Origin: Cercis canadensis
Taxonomy: Eukaryota > Streptophyta > Magnoliopsida > Fabales > Fabaceae
Length of the DNA: 64,000 bases
Assembly (NCBI GenBank): GCA_003255065.1
Contig: QAOA01003314.1
Span: forward strand, 4,738-68,737
Direction of reading: 5' to 3'
Part shown: one piece after another, positions 50,001-62,774 of the stretch
Layout of the letters: each line of letters begins with the position of its first letter
Numbering within the stretch: position 1 is the stretch's first letter
The notes under the pieces: generated by a model
Seen by the model: the letters and a program-made list of their open reading frames with translations, nothing else
The model's database searches: none
Told to the model about the DNA's origin: nothing
Position numbers and translations under genes: made by a program

Positions 50001-53000
50001 CCACACTAAAAACTAGGATTATTGAATAAGCTTCTTGAGAAACAAAGAGACATTATACATGAACCACACTAAACTAGAATTATTGAGTAAATAAGCTTCT
50101 TGAGAAATGAAGAGACTTATCCTAGAAAATTACTTTACTAATTTCAACACTCCCTCTTAAAGTGATTTTCTGGAAATAATTCCAAGCTGAGAACGAAGCT
50201 TCTCAAAAGATTTTTTGGAAAGTGACTTGGTAAATATATCAGCAATGTTGTCTTGACTTCTCACCTCTATTGCACTAATGGTTCCATCCAAAACTTTTTC
50301 TCTAATAAAATGATGTTCCACCTCAATGTGTTTTGTCCTCGCATGACAAACTAGATTGGTGGCAAGTTTTATAGCACTTTGATTATCTCCTAAAGACTAG
50401 TTGAACCACGAATAGGAACATTGAGATCTTCAATTAGTCTTCGAAGCCAAACACATTCTTGAGTTGCAAGTGCAGAAGCCTTGTATTCTGCTTCTGTAGT
50501 TGACAAAGACACTAAATCTTGTTTTTTACTACACCATGAAATTCCAATACCACCACATAAGAAAGCGTAACCAGATGTTGATTTTCGATCATCCAAATCT
50601 CCAGCAAAATCAGCATCTGTGAAACCCAGTACAGAAAAATCTGCTTTCTTCTTGTAGAACAATCCCATGTCAAGGGTAGTGTTGACATACTTCAAAATTT
50701 TCTTTGCTGCCTCAAGGTGTGGCTTTCGAGGTTCTTGCATAACCCTACTAACAAGACCAACAGAAAAGGCAATATCTGGCCTTGTTATAGTCAAATAAAT
50801 CAAACTTCCAACATGAGCATGATAAGGTTGAGGATTGAGTAATAAAGAGCCTTCATCACGCCTTAACTTGATATTAACTTCCACTGGAGTGCAACGCTTT
50901 TTGCCATTCTTCAAGCCAAACTTAGCAATTAATTTTTTAGCATAGCTTCTTTGAGTTAAAAAAATTCTATCTTTCATCCTTTCAACTTCTAAGCCAAGAA
51001 AATGATTCAACTCTCCCAAATTTTTCATATCAAAGCGAATAGAGAGTTCATTTTGAAGCTTTGCAATTTCTCCCTCATCATTGCCCGTAATGATCATGTC
51101 ATCTACATATAAAAGAACTATGACATGCAAACCAGATTTCTTTTTCACAAACAAACTATGATCAGAATCAGAAGCAAGATAACCACAAAATTGCAAGTAT
51201 TGAGCAATTTTTCCATACCACGCCCTTGGTGCTTGTTTTAGCCCATAAAGGGCTTTCTTGAGTTTGCAAACAAAACCAGGATGAGATCCTGAAACATAGC
51301 CTGGTGGTTGCTCCATGTAGATGTCTTTATCAAGCTCTCCATATAGGAAAGCATTTTTCACATCAAGCTGCCATAATTTCCAACCAAAAGAAGCTGCAAA
51401 TGCTATCATAGTCCGAACAGAAGTCATCTTTGCAACAAGACTGAAGGTTTCTTCATAATCCTCTCCATATTTCTGAGAACAAGCAACCAGCCTCGCTTTA
51501 TATCTGTCTATGCTCCCATCAACTTTGCGCTTTATTTTGTACACCCATTTACAAGAAACAGACTCCACATCCTTAGGTTTTGGAACAAGATCCCAAGTTT
51601 CATTTTTTAACAATGCATTCATTTCTTCATCCATGGCAGCCTCCCATACTTTCACACCTTTAGCATTTTCAAAACATAAAGGTGCTTCATCATCATTTTG
51701 TCCTGCAAAGAAACAAGAATAGGTGCTTGTGAAATTTTCATCTCGATAACGAGCTGGCTTGACAATATTTTTCTTTGGTCTTTGATTAGCAGCACCATCC
51801 TCTGTTCGCCATTCTTCACATGAACTAGAGCTCCCCCTTTCACTATGATTCTCCTGTGAAATAGAGGAATGAGTATTGAAAGGAAAAGTTGTAATCTCAG
51901 GTTCCATAATCTGATTAGGACCATAGTAAGATGAAATTTCATCAAAAACTACGTCCTTTGACACTATGTACTTGTGAGTGAGAGGATCCATGCATTTCCA
52001 TCCCTTCTTTTGATTGTCATAGCCAATAAAAATGCACTTCCTAGCTTTGGCATCAAATTTGTTCCTTTTAGCATCTGGCACATGAACATAACAGATGGAG
52101 CCAAAAATTCTGAAGTGCTTAACACTAGGCTTCTCATTGAACATCAACTCATAAGGAGACTTCAAGTTGATTGGACTAAGCGGTACCCGATTAATCACAT
52201 AGGCAGCACATTTCATACATTTAGCCCATAGTTCTTTTGGCAGATTCTTTGCATGTCACCAACTTCTGCAAGTCTCTATAAGGTGTCTAATTTTTCTCTC
52301 AGCCACTCCATTCTGTTGTGGAGTATGAGCACAAGAGAGTTCCCTTCTAATTCCTTCTTTGTGACAAAAGGAATTAAAGGCATTACAAGTAAATTCTCCT
52401 CCATTTTGAGTTCGAAGCCGCTGGATTTTTCTTCCAAGGAATCTTTCAACAAATTCCTTGAATTCTTTAAATTTGAGAAAAACTTCTGATTTCGCCTTAA
52501 CAAAGTAAACCGAAGTGAATCTTGTAAAGTCATCAACAAATATCAGCATATAACAGAAACCAGAATAAGAAGCAATTGGAGTTAGCCCAAACACATCACT
52601 ATGAATACAATCCAATGGAGCTTTGCACCTAGAAAGAGACTTATCAAATGGAAGTCTATGAGCCTTGCCATATTGACAGCCTTCACAACTTTCACCATCA
52701 GTAAATTTGGTTATTTTTGGCAGCCCCTTAACTAGTTCTTTTTGCACCATAATTTTTAATTTAATCATGTTAAGGTGCCCTAGTCGAGCATGCCATATAG
52801 AAGCATTATCATGGTCACTCAATTTTTCAACAAAAGAAGTTGAAGTTGATAAAAAATACACATCATCAACTCTTTTACCGATATGAACAACATCAGCTTT
52901 TAAATCTTTAATATTTCGAAGAAATTTCACATCTTGAGGGCCAAATAGGACATAATTTCCAGAATCCACAGCATTTGTAACTGAGAAGAGATTTTTTGTC

Positions 53001-56000
53001 ATACCTGGGACATGATACACATTGTTGAGTGTAATAGAATTGTCCTTGCTCCCATTAATAACAACTGTCCCCTCCTTCTCCACAGAGTGAATTGTGTTGT
53101 CTGCTGTAACAATAGCATCTTTCCCTCGATAAGGATGAAGACTTGAGAATTTAGAAGCATCACCAGTCACATGATGACCACAGCCAGAATCCACGATCCA
53201 ATCATTCTCAAGATCAATTGAAGCAGGACTAGATGCAACTCTTGCCATAAAACACTTGCCCCAGTCTTCTTCATTGCTCCGAGAAGAATCTCCTCTATCT
53301 GCCTTTTCAGCTTCAACCAAATTTCCTTGCTTCAACTTGACATGACAATTTTTCTTCACGTGTCCAAGTTTACCACACCGATAACACTTAAATTTTTTCT
53401 TAGAGAAATTGGAGACATTGTTGTTGGATTCTGAATAAAATTTCTTTTCTTTTAGGTTGAAATTCTTCTTCTTCTCAGCTACAAGAACATTTTTATTATC
53501 AATACTTCCACCTTGATTAGTCACAGATAATCTAGCCATTTGCATGGCCAAGGATTCTTGGGAAGATAAGAGGCTTTCAAATTCTTCCAAGGATGGTTGT
53601 TGAGCCCACCCTTGAATTGAGGTGACATAAGGAATGTACTCCGACTTCAATCCACGAACAATATGCCGCCTCATACGAGCTTCAGAAATAGGCTCAGCTG
53701 GATCTAGAGCAGAAATTTCTGAACATAGATTTTTAATTTTCAGGAAGAATTGAGCAATGGAAAGGTCACCTTGAGAAGCATTTGCAAGTTGATTCTCGAA
53801 GAGTTGCAAGCGAGCCACATCTTTCTTGTTGAATAGCCTATCAAGGGTTTGCCAAATCTCATTGGCAGATTTGCAGTGGATAATGTGCTCAAACATTCCA
53901 TTGGAAATAGACCTCTTCAAGGCAAATTCTGCCTTAGCATTTTTTTGTCTCCATTGCTTGAAAGTCTCGGCATCATTTGCTGGAGCAGTAGTGTCAACTC
54001 CACCAACAACCTCCCAAAGGTCTTCCCCAATGAGATAGGACTCCATACAAGTCTTCCATACTTTGTAATTGGATTGGTGTAATAGCTCCATACCAAATCC
54101 AACAACACGACCACTCAAATCCATTTGGAACACCGGCTGATTTTCTTCACAAGAGATCTTGACACAAAGCTATCTCTCAAGCTCTGATACCATAAAGAGA
54201 AACCGTAGTGCAACAGTGTTACACTAGCCCAAGATCAACAACCTTGGTGAAGAAAAACAAGCCGAAGAAAAGAATAGAACTCTAATGATGGATAACAGAA
54301 TAAGACTTGTATTTTTTCTGATACACAAAAGTGAAAGATTACATAGGTATTTATAGGACTCAAATGAGAAAAGGTTCATCCCCCTAATTAATTCCTAATA
54401 CATGAACCACACTAAAAACTAGGATTATTGAATAAGCTTCTTGAGAAACAAAGAGACATTATACATGAACCACACTAAACTAGAATTATTGAGTAAATAA
54501 GCTTCTTCAAAAATGAAGAGACTTATTCTAGAAAATTACTTTACTAATTTCAACACATACCACATGTGCCCAAGGAAAGATATTTTCGAGACCTTAGACC
54601 AGAAAGAAGGTGGAGTGGTGCTGCCAGGCAACAACAAAACATGCAAGGTGCTAGGCATGGGCTCAATCAAATTCAAGATGTTCAATGGCCAAAAGATCTT
54701 GTTGCAAGGAGTGAGGTATGTACCTGAACTAAAAAGAAATCTCATATCTATAAGCATGTTTGATAATTTAGGATACTCAACAAAAATTGAACATGGTAGT
54801 ATGAAGATTTCTAGTGGTGCACTCATAATTGCTAAAGGATTTAAAAAGAATAGATTATATATTCTTGATGGTTCTACTATAATTGCACAAGCTGATATTG
54901 CAAGTCAAACACTCATTAATAAAACTAAATTGTGGCATATGAGGCTAGGACATGTTAGTAAGAAAGGGTTGGTTGAATTAGCAAAACAAAATCTGCTAAA
55001 TGGTGATAAAATAGATAAACTAGACTTTTGTAATCAATGCATATTAGGAAAGACTCAAAGGGTTAAATTTGGGGATGGCATGCACAAAACGAAAGGTCCA
55101 TTTAAGTATGCACATTTAGACCTCTGGGGTCGAGCAAGAAAAAGGACTCATGGAGGGGGATTTTATTTTCTCATTGTCATTGATGATTACTCTAGGAGAG
55201 TGTGAATTTATATTTTGAAAAATAAGAATGACACATTTGAAAAATTCAAGGAATGACACACACTAATAGAGAATCAAATGGGAACCAAACTAAAAACCTT
55301 AAGGACTGACAATGACCTGGAGTTTCTTTCAGAGTAGTTTAATAAGTTTTGCAGGGATAAAGGCATTCAAAGACACAAAACAGTAGCAAGAACACCTCAG
55401 CAGAATGGCTTAGCAGAGAGGATGAATAGAACAATCCTTGAACGTGTGAGATGCATCCTACTGAGTGCAGGACTTCCCAAAAGTTTTTAGGGTGAAACTG
55501 CTACCATTGTTGTCCACCTAATCAATAGATATCCATCTTCAGCTATAGGCTTCAAAACACTTATAGAGCTGTGGAATGGGAGACCTGGTACTTACTCTCA
55601 TCTTAGGATATTTGGAGCTTTGGCATTTGCTTATATCAAGGAAGACAAGCTTGGAGCAAGAGCAATCAGCTGTGCATTCATAGGATATCCTATTGGAGTC
55701 AAGGGATACAAGCTATGGAGGATGGAACATGGTGAGCCTAAGTGCATAGTGAGCAGGGATGTGATCTTTGATGAGACAAGGATGACTATGTTGGAGAAAG
55801 ACCAAGGAGAAACCAGTAGCAAGGAATTTGAGCAAGAGAGTACTCAAATTGAGGTGGAGCTACCAACTCACCATGCAACTGAAGAAGCAACTCAAACTGA
55901 AGAAGAAGAGGTTGCTGAACCTCAATCTGAACCAGTTCATAATGAGTATAGCTTGGTCAAAGATAGAGCAAGGAGAAGAATCATACCACCTAAAAGATTT

Positions 56001-59000
56001 GGCTATACTGATCTCATTTGCTATGCTCTAAACGTTGCTGAAGAAATTCAAGACCCTGAACTTTCAAACTTCAAAGAGGCACTCAAGGGGAAAGATAGTC
56101 ATAGTTGGATGGCAGCAATGAAAGAGGAAATGAAGTCGTTGGACAAGAACAAGACTTGGGTTCTAGTTGATCTACCTAAGAATTAAAGGGTAGTGGGCTA
56201 GAAATGGATCTTCAAGAGAAAGGAAAGGATTCTAGGAGTTAAGAAGGCTAGATTCAAAGCAAGACTTATGGCTAAGGGGTTTATATAGGTTGAAAGAATT
56301 GATTTTAATGAAATTTATTCACCTGTGGTTAAGCATTGCTAAATCATAATTCTGTTGGCTCTAGTGAATCATTTTAACCTTGAACTAGAGCAACTAGATG
56401 TCAAAACAACATTCCTTCATGGTGATCTAGAGGAAACCATATACATGGAGCAGCCAGAGGGTTTTATTGAAGATAAGAAAAAGGTCTGTTTGCTGAAGAA
56501 GTCTCTATATGGTTTGAAGCAAAGTCCAAGATAGTGGTACAAAAGGTTTGATGATTTTTTGATGAAACTTAATTTCCAGAGGAGTAGTTATGACAGCTGC
56601 GTTTACTTCTTGAGTCAGGATGAAAAACCACACTTGTACTTGCTATTATATGTAGATGAAATCCTAATAGCCAGTGCAAGTAAAGATGAGATTAATAAAC
56701 TAAAATTGAGGTTGAATTATGAGTTTGAGATGAAGGAGCTTGGGGCTGCTAAGAAGATTCTGGGAATGGACATCATCAGGGACAAATCAAAGGGTGAATT
56801 ATTCATATCTCAGCAAGGTACATGAAAAAAGTAGTTGAGAGGATTAAGATGCACATGTCTAAACCTATCTCAACTCCTTTGGTGCAACATTACAAACTTT
56901 CAGTCCGACAAGCACCTAGCACAGATGAAGAAAGGGTCAGAATGGTGGCAATTCCATATGCTAGTGGAGTTGGAAGCATCATGTATGGTATGGTGTGCAA
57001 CAGACCAGATTTGGCTCATGTTGTGAGTGTTATGAGTAGATTCATGGCAAATCCTGGATCAATACATTGGGAAGCTTTGAAGTGGGTGCTGAGATACTTG
57101 AATGGCTCAGTGGGTTCTGGTTTGAAGTTCAAGAGGGAGACTCAAGTTGAAGAAGCTATCAAGGGATATGTGGATTCAGATTATGCAGGAAACATTGATA
57201 CAAGGAAGTCCTTGTCTGGATATGTATTCACCTTGTTTGGTACTGCAGTCAGCTGGAAATCAATGCTTCAGTCTGTGGTGGCTTTGTCTACAACTCAAGC
57301 AGAGTATATAGCCCTTGCAAAAGGTGTTAAGGAAGTTCTGTGGCTTAAAAGGATGATTAGTGAGTTAGGAGTCAGGCAAGAAAGTGTCACAGTACATTGT
57401 GACAGTCAAAGTGCAATTCATCTCTCAAAACACCAAATGTATCATGAGAGGTCAAAACACATTGATGTGAGACTTCATTTTACAAAGGATATGGTTGACA
57501 ATCAAGAGATTCTGGTGGAGAAGATTGCAACAGAAGAAAATCTAGCTAATGTTTTCACAAAATCATTGCCTCATGCAAAGTTCAAGCATTGCTTGGACTT
57601 AATGGGGTTCTATGAAGGATGACCAAGAAGAGGGAGAGTAGCACTAGATGGATCTTTTCTGATTTCAGAGACAAGGTGGAGAAATGTGAAGTTTAGCCCT
57701 TGGAGTAAGCCTAACACGGGCTGGAGACACAGTCGTGTTCACTAATGTAACAGACTGTGTCACTTAAGTCAGTCTCTGGACTGTCAACATGGGCAGGGAC
57801 ATGGGCCGTGTTCTCACAAGGGTTAGGCTTTGTCACCAAGAACTGGTCTCTGGACTGACAACATGGGTAGGAACAGGGGGCGTGTTCACTGGAGGTTTGG
57901 TCATGTCACTTAAGGTGAGTCTCTGGAAGTAAAACACGAGCCATGACATGGGGCGTGTCACTTAAAGGCTTAGGCATGTCAACTGGAGTGAATCATTAAA
58001 GGTCAGACACGGGGCGTGTCATACTAACACAGGTGTGTTCGCACTCAAGACATGTGCATAACAATTAGTGATACGACGTGTCAATTAAGTGAAGATATGG
58101 ATCATCAGAAATCAGTTATTAGTTAGCTACTAGCCAGGACCGACTTATGACTGATGTATATATAAACGTGTGATGTGTGAAGGAGTTGAAAAAGGTGAAA
58201 TAGTGTGCAATTAGAGTTTCTAGACTTAGGAGAAATCAGATAAGAAAGAATTAGAGGGATTGAGAGGAAATAAATAGAGTGAGACTTGAGAGGGTTCTGA
58301 CTTGCATATGCTGCAAGATTCAAGAGCAAAGGTCAAGGAAGGATTCTATTGTAAAGAAGGCTCAATCCTGTTGTTATTAATCTAGTGGAATGTTCTCTCC
58401 CATGGATGTAGGTCAAATTGGCTGAACCACGTAATTCTGGTGTTGTGTTTCTTTTACTTTGATTTACTGCTTCAAGTTTTCTGTTTTAGTATTGCATTTT
58501 TTTTTCTGGTATTTGCTAGTTTGTTGTTTGTCATTTGGTTGCATAGGTTGATTTTCTCATACACTTAACTTGGCCTTTCAATACATCAAATTGTAATCTA
58601 CTGCCTTGTTTTGCATTTTTCATTCTTTAAGAATTGTTTTATGAATTCTCTAAACTGATTACAAGAAATAACATAATGAATTATTGTGTGATTGATAATC
58701 TCTTCTTGTTAAATAAAGCATGTGAATTTGTAGACACTAAAGAATTTTATGGATTTTTTTCCTTGTCGTATAATATCTGATTTACTTAATTCTTAAATTA
58801 TTGAATTATATTCGAATTGTATATCATATAAACTGAATGTTTAAACTTTCTTTTGAGTTTTGACCTTAATCCTTTGGAATTACAACTCAATTCTTTCCCC
58901 GGATCAAATCGTTATTTAATGTTTTGTTTGGCATTCTTTGTTCTGGTAAGCATTGTTTAATGAATTCTCTAAACTGATTATAACAAATAATATAATGAAT

Positions 59001-62000
59001 AATAGTGTGAGTGATAGTTCATTCTTACTTGTTTTGGCAAGTAGCTTCAAATGAACGAATCGCTTGGCGAAGATTGTTTTTCGACTTCTCAACTATCTTC
59101 ACAGCGAAGTTGTGGGGTAATTCGATTCCTTCTTGTTGCGCTATAAACTCCAAAACCTGAACTACCTGTTTAATAGGAAGGAGAGAAAGGAAAAATAAAT
59201 TTTTGAAGCACTTGCCATTTGAATTTGGTGCCCGACCATCTAAAATTGAACTAAAGAATTTCACATTAAAAGGAGGAAAGCAATTCAAAGAATTCTCACA
59301 TCTTCGCATCTAGGAGGTGCAAGCGTGACAGTGGTGCAAAGTGCTTTTACAGGTTGAAGCTTAGATTCATCAGAGCAGCAAAAGAAGACCTTATTACACC
59401 TTATCCCTTTATGCCTTTCTAGCAGCCACTTAATGTACAATAAAGATTCTGTTGATAGCTTTTCTGACTCATACAAAATGATTGCTTCAAGAAAACATGG
59501 AAACAGGTTAGTAAGTAGTAACTGGATTAACCTTAAGATGGGGGTAAAAAATAGAACACACACACAGAGACATATGTTGCATGCTTTAGTCTAAAATTAG
59601 AGGTTACCTTGGGAGTTTTCAGGGCTACAAGGTGCTGAGGGGTTAAGAAATGTCTCATAAGTTTCTTTGAATAGATCAACAAGGACATGCTTCTCATATC
59701 CTTTTGTGTCTGAGAGATTGACCTCCACATGATGGGTTGACCTTTTTATGTTCATTTCAATGCTATCAACCATTTCTCCCTGTAGAAGTTAGGGCAAAAG
59801 AATAAAAATTTACATGGGCAATAATATTAATTTTCTTCAAAAATATACTAAATTATGAAATTAACAGAAAACCATCTTTACAATTTATTAGCATTGAATG
59901 ATGATAGTTTTTCTTTTCTTCAATCAAACAATCAGGTTGAAAATTAGGTTTAGCTATGTGTTTGGTTGTACGGTTAATCATTTTCATCTCCATTTCTATC
60001 AAAAACTTGAATCAAAATGATCAGAAAAATTAATCTTATTTTACATGAAATCCATAGTGATATATTTGTTTCTCCATGTGTTCTATTTTTTAATTTTTTG
60101 TTTGTTTTCCAAACCTACAGTCATTGCTATCAGGTTGGATTACTGAAAAAATGGTAGACATGATACTTCGATGGGGAGAAGATTCAAAGTGATTATCCAA
60201 AGTTATTGTCATTATAATTCCTCTTCCTAAGACTCCTGAAAATCTGATTTAGTGGTCCTTATTTAAAGGAAGTAAGTTAATGTTAAATAAATAAAGTTAT
60301 TCCAGTAGTCTAATATGTTCAATACAAATAGGAGTTGTTTGTGTTTTTGCAAGGAATGTTAGAGACAATTCTGATATATACCAAGTTCTCTCTTAACAAA
60401 GTTTAAGAGGTTGTAGTTTTATTTCCCTACAAAAAGAGGTTTGTGTAATTTCGTCAAACTTCAAGCCAAGTCTGTATAATTTACTCAAACATTAATATCT
60501 ATATAAAGTTATTTTGATGCTAAAACAGGATAATATGCCAACGGGGTGGGTTCAAATGGTAAAGATTGAAACATTTTGTTTGTAAGGAATAATTTTGAAT
60601 CTCACTATTAGCAGTCCCATTTTAGTAAGCAATCTGTAAATACCATTGTAAGCCTTGCTGAGATTTGTAGTATATGCTCTAGTCTTAGAATGAAGTAGCC
60701 TCCCCTTACCCTAAATATTTTATTTGATCAATTATTCCCAAGTTCCAATACTTCAGAGAAAAGAATAAGAGGTTCTAAAAGCAAATGCTTTCCAAGCAAG
60801 TGCCTACCAAACAATGTGAAATAACTAAAATACTCATCGACGCTATGTAGTTATATTTATATATGTGGTTACCATGTATAAAATATATGTTTAATTTGTT
60901 CAATATGTGGCAATCATTTCANATATGTGGTTATCATGTATAAAATATATGTTTAATTTGTTCAATATGTGGCAATCATTTCAAATATAAATAGAACAAA
61001 CACATAGAGCCGAGGGTATTTTTCTCTTTTCTCTCAAGTATTGGAACTTGAGAATAATTGTCTCAATAATTTTCATTTCTCTACAATACACAATTTATCA
61101 ACTTTTTTAGTTTATTCTAATTTTTAATTTTTATAAATTTCAAAACTTACAAACAACTCATCCGGGACTTCTATTGGGAAGGCATGAGGAAAACACCGAG
61201 ACATCATGTGGGTTAATGTCATGTTTGTCAAGGTAACAACTTTGAGGCTCATAGTTCAGCAGCTCTTCTCCAGGTGCTGCCCATTCTGGCATGCATTTGG
61301 GATTATATTATCGTTCATTTCATTGATAGGTTGCCCAAGTCGGGCTGGAAAGAATGTAATATGCTAGTAGCCAAGCTTGCCTATGTCACACCCTTATAGC
61401 TCAAACAGTATATCTGAGTTTTTTGTGATGGAGCAGCCAAGCTCCATGGCATGCACAGTCCATTTCAGTAATACAAATCCAATTTTCGTCTCTAGTTTAT
61501 GGAATGAATTTTTCAAGATGAAGGGAACACAATTGTGAATAAGCATTGTCTATCATCCCAAACCCAATGGGCAAACAGAAGTAGTCAACAAATGCTTGGA
61601 ACAATATCTTAGATGTTTTACTAGCCAGCATCCTAAGCAATGGTCCAAGCACGTTTCATGGGCTGAGTGTTTGTGTAACACCAACTTCCATGAGTCTACA
61701 AAGAAGACCCCATTTGAGGTAGTTTATGGAAGAAAGCCACCTAATATCATCCGTTATCAAGTGGGCAAGACAAATATCAGGCTGAGTATTTGGTAGTAGA
61801 AGGGTTATTTATCATATTAGTTGTTGAGGTTCTCTATTTAAGGACCAAGGAATATGTGTTTTGTTTATGAGAAAATAAACAAACAAATTCTTATTCTTAG
61901 TTTAAGTTGTTTTAGCTACCCTTGTTATTTCATTTCGTCAGTGACCAGGACCACTATACTAGTCATTCTTGTATTGGTTCTTTCATCAATGAAGATCATT

Positions 62001-62743
62001 TCTATCTCCGTCAAAAAAATAAAAAAGGGGATCTTCTTTTTTATGTGATTAGATTATTTAAAGAGAGCCAGCAGTTAATTTTTTTTTTTTTTTGGTAATC
62101 CAAGATCCTTAGCCTAACATTAACCTTTGCATGGAGCTAGACTTATCAAATTTAGAGCCAATCATTTCTACTCCAAAGGTTTCGTTGTCGAAGTACCCAC
62201 AATTATAATCTTGTGTAAGAAAGCGTTTTGAGAATCTATCTTTTTATCAATGGAAGGCCTCAAACTCAATACTCTCNTTTTTTTTTTTTGGTAATCCAAG
62301 ATCCTTAGCCTAACATTAACCTTTGCATGGAGCTAGACTTATCAAATTTAGAGCCAATCATCTCTACTCCAAAGGTTTCGTTGTCGAAGTACCCACAATT
62401 ATAATCTTGTGTAAGAAAGCGTTTTGAGAATCTATCTTTTTATCAATGGAAGGCCTCAAACTCAATACTCTCTCCTTATTGAGTGAGGCTTGTGACCATC
62501 TGATCTACAACCCATATAGCATGAGAAGTATTTTTGTAGTTAAGTGTATCCTTTCTCCAACTCTCATGTTATTTCTTTGAAAGTAAAAAATATTTGAGCA
62601 GATTATCTAATTATAGAGGTATTTATCAAGATTTTCAATTTATTTGATTTTAATTTTTATTAATTTGAATTTGTGACAATAAGTAGGATGTTTCTTTGAC
62701 AATAGTGCAGAAGACCATATAGGTAGAGATAGATTAGAAAAAA

Positions 62744-62774
<31 letters not shown>

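Larger units (their letters stand above)
49787..54555 (-). mobile_element. Ty1-copia LTR retrotransposon (inner, young), nested in the outer copia
   Basis: It lies in reverse orientation inside the protease region of the outer element, flanked by the target repeat CATAC (49782-49786 and 54556-54560). LTRs are 363 bases each and nearly identical. The primer-binding site (TGGTATCAGAGC on the minus strand) is at 54192-54181 and the polypurine tract is next to the other LTR. Parts on the minus strand: gag about 54130-53400, zinc knuckle [15 protein letters not shown] at about 53385, protease [11 protein letters not shown] at about 53185, GAG-pre-integrase and integrase about 52830-52050, reverse transcriptase with YVDDMIITG at about 51100, RNase H about 50600-50390. 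It looks almost whole, with about two breaks, and is young by its LTRs. Confidence 0.95.
47940..58563 (+). mobile_element. Ty1-copia LTR retrotransposon (outer), inserted in an intron
   Basis: It is bounded by LTRs 47940-48860 and 57685-58563 and flanked by the 5-base target repeat CTTAA (47935-47939 and 58564-58568). Parts on the plus strand: gag about 48911-49580 ([16 protein letters not shown]), zinc knuckle [14 protein letters not shown] at about 49600, start of protease (WVLDSGCSY) at about 49765; then, after the nested element, GAG-pre-integrase and integrase about 54560-55650, reverse transcriptase about 56100-56830, and RNase H about 57160-57610. A purine tract precedes the 3' LTR. 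It belongs to Ty1-copia, Tork-like by gag. It is broken in several places (roughly five to ten). By eye the LTRs differ at about one base in eleven, so it is clearly older than the element nested in it. Confidence 0.93.

Noticed and set aside
60540-60625. Possible tRNA-derived SINE (GGTTCAAATGGTAAAG ... TTTTGAATCTC)
   Set aside because: The A-box and B-box matches are poor and no tail or target repeat is visible.
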